DNA of 64,000 bases from Megascapheus bottae (lineage: Eukaryota; Chordata; Mammalia; Rodentia; Geomyidae): NCBI GenBank assembly GCA_024803745.1, contig JANJXV010000043.1, forward strand, positions 1,261,501-1,325,500, read 5' to 3'. Positions 44,044-57,944 of the stretch are shown in pieces; position 1 is the stretch's first letter; each line of letters starts with the position of its first letter. A program made the position numbers and the translations under genes. Under the pieces are notes generated by a model. It saw only the letters and a list, made by a program, of their open reading frames with translations, did no database searches and was not told the origin of the DNA.

Positions 44044-47000
44044 GAACCCTTAGGGTTATGTTTAGGAATAATGTTAAGTTTAGGGTTAGCGTTAGGGTTA
44101 GGGTTAGGTTTTTGGTTTGGGTTAGGGCTAGGACTAGGGTTAGGGTAAGGTTTAGGATTGGGGTTAGGGTTAGGGTAATAGTGAGGGTGAGTGTTAGGGT
44201 GAAGGTTACGGTTGGGTTTAGGGTTAAGGTTAGGGTACCGTGAAGGTGAGGATTAGGGTGAGGGTTAGGGTGAGGGTCAGGTGAGGTTTAGGGCTAGTGC
44301 TAGGGTGAGTGTTAGGTTGAGGTTTAGCGTGATTGCTAGTGTGAGGGTAAGTGTTAGGGTTGGGGTTAGGGTGAGGTTGAGGGTTAGGGTGAGGCTTCGG
44401 GTGAGGGTTAGAAGGAGGGTTAAGTTGGGGGTTAGTGTTAGAGTTAGGGATCCTCTGCTTAGGGTTTGGGTTAGGCTTAAGGTTAGGGTGAGGTTTAGAT
44501 TTCGGGTAAGGGTGAGGTGACGGTTAGGGTGAGGGTGAGTGTTAGGATGAGGGTGAGGGTGAGGGTTAGGGTAAGGGTGAGGGTTAGGGTTAGTGTTAGG
44601 GAAAGGGTTAGGGTGAGTGTTAGGGTGAGCATGAGGGTGAAGGTGAAGGTGAGGGTGAGCGTGAGGGTGAGCGTTATGGTTAGGGTAAGGTTTAGGGTAA
44701 GAGTGAGGGTGAGTGTTAGGGTGAGGGTTAGGGTTGGGTTTAGGGCTAGGGTTAGGGTTAGGGTGAAGGTGTGGGTTAGAGTAGGGTCAGGGTCTGGGTT
44801 AGAGTTAGTGGTATGGTGAGGGTTAGTTGAGGTTTACCATGAGAGTTAGGGTGAGGGTAAGTGTTAGGGTTAGAGTTAGGGTGAGGGCTAGGGTTAGGTT
44901 GAGGGTGAGGGTCATGGTGAGGGTTAGGTTTAGGGTTAGGGTGAAGGTGAGGTTTAGGGCGAGGGTTAGGGTTAGGGTTACGGTTACAGTTAGGTTTAGG
45001 TTTTGGTTTAGGGTTAGGGTTTGGCTTAGGCTTAGGTTTAGGGTGAGTTTGAGTGTTAGGGTGAGCCTGAGGGTGAGGTTTAGGTTGAGGATTTGGTTGT
45101 GGGTGAATGTTAGGGTGAGCGGGAGGGTTAGGGTTAGGTTTAGGGTTGGGATTAGGGTTAGGGTAAGCCCTAAGGTTAGGGTTAGGTTTAGGGTGAGGGT
45201 TAGGGTGTGGCTTAGTGTTAGTTTTAGGTTGATGGTTAGGGGGAGGGTGATGTGAGGATGAGGGTGAAGGTGAGGTTTAGGCTTAGGGTTAGGGTTAGCG
45301 TTAGAGTGTGGGTGAGGGTGAGAGTGAGGGTTAGGGTTAGGGTTAGGGTTAGGAACCCTTAGGGTTAGGTTTAGGGATAGGGTTAAGATTAGGGTTAGCG
45401 TTAGGGTTAGGTTTACGGTTATGTTTATGGTTAGGGTTAGGGCTAGGACTTGGGTTAAGGTTAGGGTTAGGTTTAGGGTGAGTGCTAGGGTAGAGTGAGG
45501 GTTAGGTTTAGGGTTAGGTTTAGGGTTAAAGTGAGGGTTAGGTTGAGGGTTAAGGTTAGGTTTAGCGCTAGGTTTAGAGTTAGGGTTACTGTTAGGGTGA
45601 AGTTGAGGGTTAGACTGAAGGTTACGGTGAGGGTTACAGTGAGGGTTACAGTGAGGGTTAGGGTTAGGGTAACGGATCTTTGGGTTAGAGTTAGGGTTAT
45701 GGTTAAGGTTATCGTGAGCGTTAGGGTTAAGGTTAGGCTTAATTTTATGGTTAGGCTTAGGGCTAGGATTAGTGTTAATGTTAGGATTAGGGTGAGGGTC
45801 AGAGTGAGGGTTAGGGTGAGGGTTAGGGTTAAGGTTAGGGTCAGGTTGAGGGTTAGGATAAGGGTGAAGGAGAGGGTGACGGTTGGGGTTAGGGTTAGGG
45901 TGAGGGATAGGGTTAGGGTTAGAGTTAGGCTTTGGGTTAGGGTAAGAGTTTGGGTTAGGGTTTGCTTTAGGGTTAGGTTTAGGGTTAGGGTTATGGTGAG
46001 GATGAGGTGAGTGTTAGGGTGACGGTTAGGGTTAGGTTTAGGGTTAGGGTGAGCGTTAGGGTTAGGTTTAGGATTAGGGTTAGGATAAGTGTTTGCGTTA
46101 GGGTGTGGGTTATGGTGAGGGTGAGGGTTAGTGTTAGGATTAGGGATAGGGTTAGGGTTATGGTTAGTGTTTGGGTTAGGGTTAGGATTAGGGTTAGGAA
46201 TAGGGTTAAGGTAAGGGTTAGGTTTAGGGTTTGGGTTAGGGTTAGGGACAGCGTTATGGTCAGGTTGAGGGTGATGGTTAGGGTTAGGGTTTTTTTCGGG
46301 TTAGGGTTACGGTTAGGGTTAAGGTGAGGTTTAGGGTGAGGGTTAGGGTTAGGTTTAGGATGTGGGTGAGAGTGAGGGTTAAGGTTAGGGTTAGGGTTCG
46401 GGTTAATGTTACAGTGAGGTGAGGGTGAGGGTGAGTTTTAGGGTCAGGTTAGGGTTAGGGAGACTTTGGGATAATTTTAGGGTTAAGATTAATGTTATGG
46501 TTAGCATTAGGGTTAGGGTTAGGGTTATTTTTATGGTTAGGGTTAGGACTAGGACTAGGGTTAGGGTTAGGGTTAGGATTAGGGTTAGGTTTAGGGTTAG
46601 GGTTAGGGTTAGGGTTAGGGTTAGGGTTAGGGTGAGTGCTAGGGTGAGGGTGAGGGTTAGGTTTAGGGTTAGGGTTAGGGTTAAAGGGAGGGATAGCTTG
46701 AGGGTTAGGGTGAGGTTTAGGGTGAGGGTTAGCGCTAGGTTTAACTTTAGGGTTTAGTTTAGGCTGAATTTGAGGGTTAGAGTGAGAGTTAGAGTGAGGG
46801 TTAATGTGAGGGTTATGTTGAGAGTTAAGAGTTAGGGTTAGGGATCCTTGGGTTAGGGTTAGGGTTAGGGTTAAGGTTATCCTGAGCGTTAGAGTTAGGG
46901 TTAGGTTTACTTTTATGGTTAGGGATATGGCTATGACTAGGGTTAGGGTTAGAGTTATAATAAGGGTTATGTATAGGGACCCTTATGGTTAGGGTTAGGG

Positions 47001-48271
47001 TTTGGGTTAGGAGTTATGGGTTATGTTTAGGTTTAAGGTTACAGTTAGGTTTTTGGTAAGGGTTAGGTTTTGGGTTAAAGGCTGGGGAATAGTTTTAGGG
47101 ACCCGTGCGGTTAGGGTTAGTATTAGGGTTAGGGTTAGGGTTAGAGTTAGGGTTAGGGCTAGGTCTAGGTTTAGGGTTTGGGTTACTGTTAGGGTTAGGG
47201 TTAGGTTTAGTGTTAGGGTTGTGGTTAGGTTTTGGGTTAACGTTAGGGTTAGGATTATTATGAGGTTTAGAGTGAGGGTTAGGGTGAGGGTTAGGGTTAA
47301 GGTTAGGGTGAGGTTGAGGGTTATGATAAGGGTGAGGGAGAGGCTGACGGTTGGGGTTAGGGTGATGGTGTTTGTTAGGGTTACTGTTAGGGTTAGGTTT
47401 TGGATTAGGGTATTAGTTAGGGTTAGGGTTAGGGTTAGGGTGAGTTTGAGGTGAGCATTAGGGTGATGGTTAGGGTTAGGTTTAGGGTTAGGGTGCCGGT
47501 TAGGGTTAAGTTTAGGATTAGGGTTAGGATAAGGGTTTGCGTTAGGGTGAGGGTTAGGGTGAGTTTGAGCGTTAGTGTTAGGGTTAATATAAGGGTAAGG
47601 GTGAGGTTTAGGGTTAGGAATAGGCTTAGGTTTATGTTTAGGGTTAGGTTTAGGATTAGGGTTAGGATAAGTGTTTGCGTTAGGGTATGGGTTAGGGTGA
47701 GGGTGAGAGTTAGTGTTAGGGTTAGGGATAGGGTAAGCATGAGGGTTAGGGTTATGGTTAGGGTTTGGGTTAGGGTTAGGATTAGGATTAGGATTAGATT
47801 TAAAGTTAGGGTTAGGGTGAGGGTTTGGGTTAAGTTTAGGGATAGGGTTAGCGTCAGGTTTAGTGTGATGGTTAGAGTTAGGGTTTTGTTTCGGATTAGG
47901 GTTAGTGTTAGGGTTAGGTTTAGGGTTAGGGTTAAGGTGAGGTTTAGGATTAGGATTAGGGTTAGGGTTACAGTTAGGTTTAGGGTGAAAGTGAGGGTGA
48001 GGGTTAGGGTTAGGGACACTTAGGGATAGTTTTAGGGTTAGGGTTAAGGTTATGGTTAGCGTTAGGCTTAGGGTTCGGGTTATTTTTATGGTTAGGTTAG
48101 GGCTAGGACTCTAGTTAGGGTTAGGGTTAGGATTAGGTTTAGGGTTAGGTGTAGGGTTTGGTGAGGTTTAGGGTGAGGGTGAGGGTTAGGTTTATGTTTA
48201 GGGTTAAGGTGAGGGTTAGGTTGAGGGTTAGGGGAGGTTTAGCGTTAGGTTTAGAGTTAGGTTTAGGTTTA

Positions 48272-48343
48272 GGGTTACGGTGAGGGTTAGGCTGAGGGTT
48301 ACTTTGAGGGTTACGGTGAGGGTTAGGCTGAGGGTTATTTTGA
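48272..48343 (+). repeat. 36-bp tandem pair in satellite
   Basis: Two adjacent 36-bp units, each starting GGGTTACGGTGAGGG and ending TTGA, differ at only one base. Six hexamers were duplicated as a block. Confidence 0.8.
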
Positions 48344-51300
48344 GGGTTAGGGTTAAGGTTAGGGACACTTGTGTTAGGGTTAAAATTATCGTTACTGTAA
48401 GAGTAGGTTAGGGTTAGGTTTATGGTTAGGGTTAGTATTAGGACAAAGGTTAGGGTTAGTGGTAGGATTAGGGTTAGGGACCCTTATGGTTAGGGCTAGG
48501 GTTTGGTTTAGGATTAGGGGTTATGTTTAGGGTTAAGGTTAGGGTTAGGTTTTTGGTAAGTGTTAGGGTATGAATAAGGATTAGCGTTAGGTTTAGGGAC
48601 ACTTATGGTTCAGATTAGGATTAGGGTTAGGGTTAGGCTTATGTTTAGGGTTAGGGCTAGGGCTGCGTTTAGGGTTTGGGTTAGGGTTAGGGTTTGGGTG
48701 AGCGTTATGGTTAGGATTGGGGTGAAGATTAGGATAAGGTTAGGGTGAGGGTTAGGTTTAGGTTTAGGATTGTGAGTAGGGTTAGGGTGAGGCTTAAGAT
48801 TAGATTTAAGGGTAGATTGAGGGTTAGGGTTAGGGTTAAGGTGAGGGTTAGGGTGAGGGGGAGTGTGAGGGTGAGGAAGAGGTGAGGGTTAGGGTTAGTG
48901 TTTGGGTTAGGGATAAAGTGAGGGTGAGGGTGAGAGTGAGGGGTAGGGTTAGGGTTAGGGTTAGGGAACCTTAGGCTTAAGTTTAGGGTTAGGGTTAAGT
49001 TTAGGATTAACGTTAGAGTTGGGGTTAGGTTTAGGTTTATGGTTAGGGTTAGGGCTAGGACTACGGTTATGGTTAGGGTTAGGATTAGGATTAGTTTTAG
49101 GGTTAGAGTGAAGGTTAGGTTGAGGGGGAGGGTTAGGTTTAGGTTAGGGTTAGGGTGAAGGTGAGGGATAGGCTGAGGGTTGGGTTGAGGATTAGCGCTA
49201 GGTTTAGAGTTAGGGTTAGGGTTAGGGTGAGGGATAGGATGCGCGTTAGAATGAGTGTTAAGGTGAGGGTTATTGTTAGAGTTAGGGATCCTTGGCTTAG
49301 GGTAGGGTTAGGGTTAAGGTTAGGGTTAGGTTGAAGTTTAGGGTGAGGGTGAGGGTGAGGGCTGGGGTGAGGTTGAGGGCGAGTGTGAGGGTTAGGGTTA
49401 GGGTGAGGCTTAGGGTTAGGTTTAGGGTTAGGGTTAATGTGAGGGTTAGGGTGATCATGAGGGTGAAAGTGATGGTGAGGGTGAGGATGAGGATGAGTGT
49501 TAGGGTTAGGGTTATGGTAAGGGTGAGGGTGAGTGTTAGAGTGAGGGTTAGGGTTGGATTTAGGTTTAGGGTTAGAGTTAGGGTGAAGGTGAGGGTTAGG
49601 GTGAGAGTCAGGGTGAGGGTAAGTGTTAGTGTTCGGTTGAGGGTTAGGGTGAGGTTTAGGGTGAGGGTTAGAGTGAGGGTAAGTGTTAGGGTTAAGGTTA
49701 GGGTGAGAGTGAGGGTTAGGGTGAGGGTGAAGGTCATGTTGAGGGTTACGGTTAGGGTTAGGTTTAGGGTGAAGGTGAGGTTTAGTGTGAGGGGGAGGTT
49801 TAGGGTGAGCCTGAGTGTGAGGGTTAGTTTTAGGTTAGGGTGAGGAAAAGGGTTAGGATTTGGTTAAGGGTTAGGATTAGGGTTAGGGTGAGGGTGAGTA
49901 TGAGAATGAGTTTGAGGGTGAGGGGTAGGGTTAGGGTTCAGGTGAAGGTGAGGTTTGGGGCGAGGGTTAGGGTTAGGGTTCGGTTCAGGTTAATGTTAGG
50001 GTTAGTGTTAGGTTTAGGGTTAGGGTGAGGGTGAGGGTTAGGTTTATCCTGAGGTGAGGGTAAGGGTGAGGGTTAGGTTGAGGGTGAAGGTTATGGTGAG
50101 GATGAGGGTTATGGTTAGGTTTAGGGTTAGAATTAGGTTTAGGTTGATGCTTACGGTTAGGGTTAGGTTTAGGGTGAGAGTTAGGATGAGGATGAGGTTT
50201 AGGGTTAGGATTAGTATTAGGGTTAGGTTGAGGGTGAGGGTTAGGGTGAAGGTTAGGGTTAGTGTTAGGTTTAGGCTTAGGGTTAGGGGCTCTTAGGGTT
50301 AGGATTAGGGTTAGGGTTAAGGTTAGTGTTAGTGTTAGGGTTAGGGTTAAGTTTATGGTTAGGGTTAGTGCTAGGACTAGGTTTAGGGTTAGGTTTAGGA
50401 TTAGGGTTAAAGTAAGTGTGAGGGTGAGGGTTAGTGGGAGGGGGAGGTTACGTTTACAGTTAGGGTTAGGTTTAAAGTGTGGGTTATGGTAACGGTTAGG
50501 GTGAGGGTTAGGGTGAGGGTTAAGGTGAGGGTTAGGGTGAGGGTTACAGTGAGGGTTAGGGTTAGGGTTAGGGACCCTTGGGTTAGGGCTACGGTTAGAA
50601 TTAAGGTTATCTTTATCATTCGGGTTAGGGTTAGGTTTAGGTTTATGGTTAGGATTACTGTTAGGACTAGGGTTAGGGTTAGGGATAGGATTAGGGTTAG
50701 GGATCGGGAACCTTATGGTTAGGGTTAGGGTTTGGGTTATGAGTTAGGGGTTATGTTTAGGGTTAGTGTTGGGGTTAGGTTTTTGTTTAGGGTTTGTGTT
50801 TGTGTTAAGGGTTAGGGTTAGATTTAGGGACCGTTACAGTTAGGGTTAGGATTAGGGTTAGGGTTAGGGTTAGGGTTTGGGTTTTGTTTAGGTTTAGTGA
50901 GGGTTAGGGTTAAGGTTTGCGTTAGTGTTATGGTTAGGATTAGGGTGAGGGTTAAGTTGAGGGTTAGGATGAGCGTTAGGGTTAGGATGAGGGTGAGGGT
51001 TATGGTGAGGGTGAGAGTTAGGGTTAGGGTTAAGTTTAGGGTGAGGTGAGGGTGAGGGTGAGGGTTAGCGTTATGGTAAGGTTTTGCGTCAGGGTTAGGG
51101 TTAGGGTTAGGTTTAGATTTAGGGTTAGGGTTAGGGTTACAGTGAGGGTGAGGGTTAGGGTGAGTGTTAGGGTTAAGTTTAGGTTCATATTTAGGGTGAG
51201 GTTTAGGGTTAGGCTGATGTTTAGGGTTAGGTGTTGGGTTAAGGTTTAGGGTTAGGTTTAGAGACACTTACGGTTAGGGTTAGGCATAGGGTGTGGGTTA

Positions 51301-54300
51301 GGGTTAGGGTTAGGTTTAGGAATAGGATTAGGGTGAGGGTGAAGATTAGTTTTAGGGTTAGGGTTAAGTTCAGGGTTAGGGTGAGGGTTAGGGTTACACT
51401 TAGGTTTAGGGTTAGGGTTACGATGAGGATGAGGATTAGTTTGATCGTTAGGGTGAGGGTTAGTGTTAGGGTTAGTGTTAGGATTAGGTTTCCGATTAGG
51501 GTGAGGTTTAGTGTTTCGGTGAGGGTTAGGGTTAGGGATAGGGTTAGGGTTAGGTTGAGGGTTACGGTGAGGTTTAGGCTTAGGGTTAGGTTTAGGGTGA
51601 AGTTTAGGGTGAGTGTTAGGCTTAGGGTGAAGGTAAGGGGGTTAGGGTTAGGGTTAGGGTGAGGATTTGAGTTAGGGTTAGGTTAGGGGTAGGGGTAGGG
51701 TTAGATTGAGTGTGAGGGTGAGGGTTAGGTTTAGGGTTAAGGTGAGTGTGAAGGTTATGTTGAGGGTTAGGGTGAGGGTAAGGTTTAGGGTTAGGGTTAG
51801 GCTTAGACTTAGGGTTAGGGTTGGGGTGATGGTTATGGTGAGTGTTAGGTTAGGGTTAGGGTGAGGATTTGGGTTAGGGTGAGGTTTAAGTTTAAAGTTT
51901 GGGTTAGGTTGAGGGTGATGGTTAGGGTTATGGTTAGGGTTAGGTTTAGGGTGAGGGTTAGGGTTAGGGTTAGGGTTATGGACCCTTAAGGTTTGGGTTA
52001 GGTTTAGGCTTATGGTTAATTTCAGCATTAGGGTTAGGGTGAGTGTTATGTTTATGGTTAGGGTTAAGGTAACGGGGAGGGTGAAGGTGAGGGTTAGGTT
52101 TAGGGTTACTTTGAGGTTGAGTGTTAGGGTTAGGGTTAGGGTGAGTTCAGGGTGAGGGTGAGGGTTATGGTCAGGTTGAGGGTTGAATTGCGGGTGAGGG
52201 TTAGGGTTATGGTTAGTGTTAGAGTTAGGGTTAGGGTGAGGCTTAACTTTAGGTTTAGGTTTAGGGTTAGGGTGAGTGTTAAAGTGAGGGTGTGGGTGAA
52301 AGTGAGTGTGAAGGTGAGGGTGAAAGTGAAGTTTAGGGTTAGGGTTAGGGTTAGGGCAAGAGTGAGGGTGAGTGTTAGGGTGAGAGTTAGGCTTAGGTTT
52401 AGTGTTAGTGTTATTGTTATGGTTAGGATTTGGATTAGGGTGAGGGTGAGGGTTAGGTTTTGGGTTACGGTTAGGGTTATGGTTTGCGTTATTGTTAGGG
52501 TTAGGGTGAGGGTGAGGTTTAGGTTTAGGCTTAGTGTTAGGGTTACTGTTTGGTTTAGGGTTAGGGTTAGGGTTTTGTTAGGATTAGGGTTAGGGTTAGT
52601 GTGAGGGTTACAGTTAGGGTTACAGTTAGGCTTAGGGTTAGGTTTAGGGTGAGGATGAGGTTTAGAGTGATAGTTAGGGTGAGGGTTAGTGTTAATGTTA
52701 GGGTTAGGATTAGGATTAGGATTAGGGTTAGGTTGAGGGTTAGGGTCAGGTTTAGGCTTAAGCTTAGGGTTAGGGTGAGGGTTAGGGTGAGTGTTGGTGT
52801 TAGGTTTAGGGTGAGGTTTTGGGTTAGGGTGAGGGTAAGGGTTAGGTTTATGGTGAGGGTGAGGGTGAGGGTTAGGGTTAGGGTTAGGTTTAGTGTGAGG
52901 GTTAGGGTGATGCTTAGGGTTAGGGTTAGTGTTAGGGTTACGGTTATGGACCCTTAGGGTTAGGGTTAGGTTTAGGGTTAAGTTTATGTTTAGCTTAAGG
53001 GTTAGTGTTATTTTTAGGTGTATGTTTATGCTAAGGGCTAGGACTAGGGTTAGGTTTAGGGTGAGAATTAGGGTTAGGGTTATGGTTATGTTGAGGGTTT
53101 GGGTGAGTTTGAAGTTTAGGGTGAGTGTGAGGGTGAGGGTGAGGTTTGGGATGAGGGTGAGGGTGAGGGTTAGGATGAGGGAGAGGGTTAGGGTTAGGGT
53201 TAGGATTAGGGTGAGAATTAGGGTGAGGGTGAGGGTGAAGTTGAGGGCGAGGGTGAGGGTGAGAGTGAGTAATAGGGTTCAGGTTATGATTAGGGTAAGA
53301 GTGAGGGTGAGTGTTACGGTGAGGGTTAGGGTTAGGTTTAGGGTTAGGGTTAGGGTGAAGTTGAGGATTAGGGTGAGGGTTAGGTTGGGGGTTAGGGTGA
53401 GGGTAAGGTTTAGTGTTAGGGTTAGGGTTTGGGTGAGGGTCAGGGTGAGGGTTAGGGTTACGATTAGGGTTAGGTTGAAGGTGAGATTTAGGGCGAGTTT
53501 TAGGGTTAGGGTTAAGGGTAGGGGTAGGGGAGGGGTAGGGTTTGGTTAGGTTAGGGTTAGGGTGTGGGTGAGGATTAGGCTGAGTCTGAGTGTGAGGGTT
53601 AGGGTGAGGGTTAGGGTGAAGGTGAAGGCTAGGGTCAGGGTCAGGTTTAGGGTTAGGTTTAGGGTTGGGATTAAGGTTAGGATGAGGCTTATGTTTAGTC
53701 TTAGAGTTAGGGTGAGGTTTGGGTGAGGATGAGGGTTAGGGTTAGGGTTAGGGAGAGGGTGAGGGTTAGGGTTAGGGTTAGGGTTAATGTAAGAGTGAGG
53801 GTGAGTGTTAGGTTAGGGTTAGGGTTAGGGTTTGGGTTTGGGTGAAGGTGAGGGTTAGGGTGAGGTTCAGGATGAGGATAAGTTTCAGTGTTGGGTGAAG
53901 GTTATGGTGAGAGTCAGGGTGATGGTTAGGTTTATGGTGAAGGTGAGGTTTAGGGCAAGGGTTAGGGTTAGGGTTAGTGGTAGGGTTTGGGTTAGGGTTA
54001 GTGTTAAGATTAGGGTTAGGGTTAGGTTGAGTGTTAGGGTGAAGGTGAGCGTGAGGGTTAGGTTTAAGGTGAGGGTTAGGTTGAGGGTTACGTTTAGGGT
54101 TGGGATTAAGGTTAGGGTGAGGCTTACGGTTAGGGTTAGGGTAGAATGAGGTTTGGGGTGAGGATGGGGTGTGTGGTTAGGGTTATTGTTAGGGTGAGGT
54201 TTAGGTTGAGGGTGAGGGTGAGGGCGAGGATGAGGGTTAGTTTTAGGGTTAGAGTTAGGGTTAGAGTGAGGGTGATGGTGAGGGTTAGGGTTAGGGTTAG

Positions 54301-57300
54301 GGTGAGGGATAGGTTAGGATTATGGTTAGGTTTAGGGTTACGGTTTTGGTTAGGGTGAGGGATTGGGTGGGGGGTTAGGGTGATGGTAATTGTTGTGGGT
54401 GAGGGTGATGGTTAATGTGAGGGTGAGGGTTAGTGTGAAGGTGAGGGTTAGGTTTAGAGTAGGTTAGGATGAGGCTATGGGTTAGGGTTATGGTGAGTGT
54501 TAGGGTGAGTGTTAGGATGAGGGTTAGGGACAAGGGTTAGTGTTAGGGTTTGGGTTACAGTTAGGGTTAGGGTTAGAGTTATTGTTAGGGTGAGGGTGCG
54601 GGTTAGGGTTAGAGGTAGGTTTAGGGGCAGTGTTTGGTTTATGGTTAGGCTTAAGGGTAGGGTTACGGTTAGGGTTAGGGTGAGGTTCAGGGTTAGTGTT
54701 AGGGTTAGGGTTGTGTTAGGGTTAGGGTTAGGGTTTTGTTTAGGGTTAGGGTTATTTTTAGGTTTAGGTGAAGTTGAAGGTTAGGTTAGGGTGAGGGTTA
54801 GGGTTAAGGTTAGGGTGAAGTTTACGGTTACATTCAGGGTGAGGGTTAGGGTGAGGGTTATGGTCAGGGTTAGGGATAGGGACACTTAGGGTTAGGTTTA
54901 GGGTTAGTGTTAAGGTTAGGGTTACGGTTAGGCTTAGGGTTAGGTTTAGGTTTATTGTTAGGGTTAGGCCTAGGACTAGGATTAGGGGTAATATTAGGAT
55001 TAGGGTTACGGTTAGGGTTAGGGTGAGGGTGAGGGTTAGGGTGAGGGTGAGGGTTAGGCTTAGGGTTAGGGTTAGGTTTAAGGTGAGAGTTAGGTTGAGG
55101 GTTAGAGTAAGGCTTAGCGTTAGGTTTAGAGTTATGGTTAGTGTTAGGGTGAAGGTGAAGGTTAGGGTGAGGGTTATGATGAGGGTGACGGTGAGGGTTA
55201 GGGTGAGGGTTATGGTGATGGTTATGGTTACGGTTAGGGTTAGGGACCCTTCGGTTAGGGTTAGGGTTAGGGTTAGTTTTAGGTTTAGATCTAGGACTAT
55301 AGTTAGGGTTAGGTTTAAGATTAGGGTTAGGGACAATTTTGGTTAGGGTTAGGGTTTGGGTTAGGATTTAGGGGTTATGTTTAGGGTTACAGTTAGGGTT
55401 AGGTTTTTGGTAAGGGTTAGGGTTTGGGTTAAGTGTTAGGGTTAGGTTTAGGGACCCTTAAGTTTAGAATTAGGATTAGGATTAGGGTTAGGGTTATGTT
55501 TAAGGTTAGGGCTAGGGCTATATTTAGGTTTTGGATTAGGATTAGGGTTAGGGTGAATTTTAGGTTTAAGGTTAGAACGCTAGGGTGAGGTTTAGGGTGA
55601 GGTTTAGGGTGAGAGTTAGGGTGAGGGTTAGGGTTAGGGTTAGGGTTAGTGTGAGGGTGAGGATGAGGGTGAGGGAGAGGGTGACGTTTAGGGTTAGGGT
55701 GAGGGTGAGGGTTAGGTTTTGGGTTAGGGTTAGGGTTAGGGTGCGGTTTAGGGTTAGGGTTAAGTTAGGGTTAGAGTTTGGGTCAGGGTTAGGGTTAGGG
55801 TTAGGGTTAGGGTTTGCATTACTTTTAGGGTTAGGGTTAGGGTTGGGGTAAGGGTGAGGTTGAGGTTGAGGGTGAGGGTTTCGGTTACCATTAGGGCTTG
55901 TGTTAAGTGTTAGGGTTAGGTTTAGGGACACTTAGGGTTAGAGTTAGGATTAGGGTTAGAGTTAGGTTTATGTTTAGGTTTAGGGATAGGGATAGGGTTA
56001 GGGTTAGGGTTAGGATTAGGATTAGGGTTAGGGTGAGGGTTAGGGGTAGGTTTAGGGTTAAAGTTAGGGTTAGGCTTAGGGTTAGGTTTAGGGTTAGGGT
56101 GAGGGTGAGGGTGGTGTTTAGGGTGAGGGTTAGGGTTTGGGTTCGGGTTCGGGTTAGGTTGAGGCTTAGGGTAAGGGTGAGGGTTCCGGTTAGGGTTTGG
56201 GTGAAGGGTTAGTGTTAGGTTTATAGACACTTATGGTTATGATTAGGATTAGGCGTAGGGTTAGGGTTATGTCTAGGTTAGGACTAGGGCTATGTTTAGG
56301 GTTAGGGTTACAGTTAGGTTTAGGATGAGGGTTTTGGTTACAGTTACAGTTAGGCTTAGGGTTAAGGTTAGGGTGAGGATGAGGGTTACGGTGATGGTTA
56401 GGGTGAGGGTTAGGGTTATGGTTAGGGTTAGGATTAGGGTTAGGGTGACGGTTAGGATGAGGGTTAGGGTTATGGTTAGGGTTGGGATTAGGGTTAGGGT
56501 GATGGTTAGGATAGGGTTAAGGTGAAGGTGAGGTTTAGGGTGAGGGTTAGGGTTAGGATTACAATTAGGGTTAGGGTTTGGGTTAGGGGTAGGGTTTGGG
56601 TTAGGGTTTGAGTTAGGGTGATTTTTAGGGTGTGGGTGAAGTTTAGGGTGAGGGTGAGGGTTAGGGTTAGGTTTAGGTTTGGGATTGAATTAGGGTTAGC
56701 CTTACGGTTAGAGTTAGTGTTAGGGTTAGGGTAGGGTGAGGGTGAGTTTTAGGGTTAGGTTTAGGGTGAGGATTACGGTGACGGTGATTGTGAGGGTAGG
56801 GTGAGGGTTAGGGTTAGGTTTATGTTTAAGGTTAGGGATAGGACTAAAGTTCGGTTTAGGGTTAGGATTAGGGTTATTGTTAGGGACCATTACTGTTAGG
56901 GTTAGTGTTTGGGATATGATTTATGGGTTATATTAGGGTTAGGGTTAGGGTTAGGTTTTTGTTAAGGGTTAGGGTTTGGGTTAAGGTTTAGGTTACGTTT
57001 AAGGACCCTTATCTTTAGGATTAGGATCAGGGTTAGGGTTAGGGTTATGTTTAGGGTTAGGGCTAGGGCTAGGTTTAGTGTTTGGTTTAGGGTTAGGATT
57101 AGTGTTAGGGTTAGGGTTTTGGTGAGCGGTAGGTTTAGGATTAGGGTGAGGGTTAGAGTGAGAGTTAGGTTTAGGGTTAGGGTGAGTGTTAGGGTTTGGG
57201 TTAGAGTTAGGTTTAGGGTTAGGGTGAGCGTGAGGTTTAGGGTTAAGGTTAAAGTCTGGGTTAGAGTTTGGGTTAGGGTTAGAGTTAGGTTAGGTTTAGG

Positions 57301-57346
57301 TTTGCGTTAGGTTTAGGTTTAGGGTTATGGTTAGGGTGAGGGTGAG

Positions 57347-57350
57347 GGTG
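57347..57350. repeat. Candidate target-site duplication of E2 (left)
   Basis: GGTG here and GGTG at 63657-63660 would be a 4-bp duplication, usual for gammaretrovirus-like elements. In this satellite a 4-base match carries little weight. Confidence 0.4.
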
Positions 57351-57878
57351 ATAATGGGACCCCTTTCTTGACTTCCCAAAATCCATCCACTCTAGGTATT
57401 TCCCTTCTTTATGACCAAGGACTTGACCTAAGTCAGGGACTGTAGAATCTGTGATAACAGCTCATATTACAAGAGCAGTTAAAGCAGGTGGAGTTACCAG
57501 AATTCCTCCCCACCCAGCACCCCCTTGCCCTGCCAGGGAATTCCCTCCCCTTCCTTTGTTGTCAGAGCAGTGCCCCAGAAGCCCACCGAAATGATAGGTC
57601 AGTTCAAACAGCAAAGGTGTCAGTGGTTTCCCCAGCCATCAGTCAACCATGATGAATTCCATTGGCCACCTGTATATGGCCAGCCCAACCACATGGCTGG
57701 GGCCTATAAAAGTAGCCTGTAAGATCAGGAGGGGTCGCTCCCTTGCTCACATCTTAGAGGTGACCCTGACCGGTCAGTATGATTCTTGATGCTAGGAGTG
57801 GAATAACACTATGTTTAACTTAACTTCCAAAATCCCGCTTTTGAGTCAGACTCATTCCTTTGATCATGGACCCTAACA
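57351..57878 (+). repeat. E2 5' LTR (about 528 bp)
   Basis: Clear similarity to 63136-63656 runs from GGGACCCCTTTC to CCTAACA. The first bases are damaged: the 3' LTR starts TGAAGGGACC, whereas here the reading is ATAATGGGACC. The exact left edge was chosen to fit a GGTG target duplication and could be 57355. The LTR includes a TATAAAA box; its polyadenylation signal is mutated to AATAAC (57802-57807). Confidence 0.88.
57705..57711 (+). promoter_or_regulatory. TATA box of the E2 5' LTR
   Basis: GGCCTATAAAAGTAGC is present and identical in the 3' LTR. A CCATTGG (CCAAT-type) element lies about 47 bases upstream, as in gammaretroviral LTR promoters. Confidence 0.75.
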
Positions 57879-57880
57879 TT

Positions 57881-57899
57881 TGGGGGCCTCGTCCGGGAT
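57881..57899 (+). other. Primer-binding site of E2, proline-tRNA type
   Basis: TGGGGGCCTCGTCCGGGAT begins two bases after the LTR. It matches the tRNA-Pro complement used by gammaretroviruses except for one extra C after GGGGGC. This supports class I assignment. Confidence 0.85.
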
Positions 57900-57944
57900 C
57901 AAAAGATGAGGACTGAACCAGCATCAGAATTTTGAACAAAACCT

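Larger units (their letters stand above)
36424..57350 (+). repeat. Degenerate TTAGGG satellite, block 2
   Basis: The same satellite continues in the same orientation. Variants of the TTAGGG unit are as in block 1, but the landmark set differs. Boxes such as GGGACCCTTATGG, TTTTTGGTAAGGGTTAGG and GGGATCCTTGGG recur every 1.5-4.6 kb and form a higher-order repeat between 39.2 and 44 kb. Some of these boxes also occur in block 1 near 15777, 17982 and 26800, so both blocks belong to one family. No gene or other element is seen. Confidence 0.95.

Noticed and set aside
36424..57350. Same type of low-complexity open frames in block 2
   Set aside because: Same repeat artefact.
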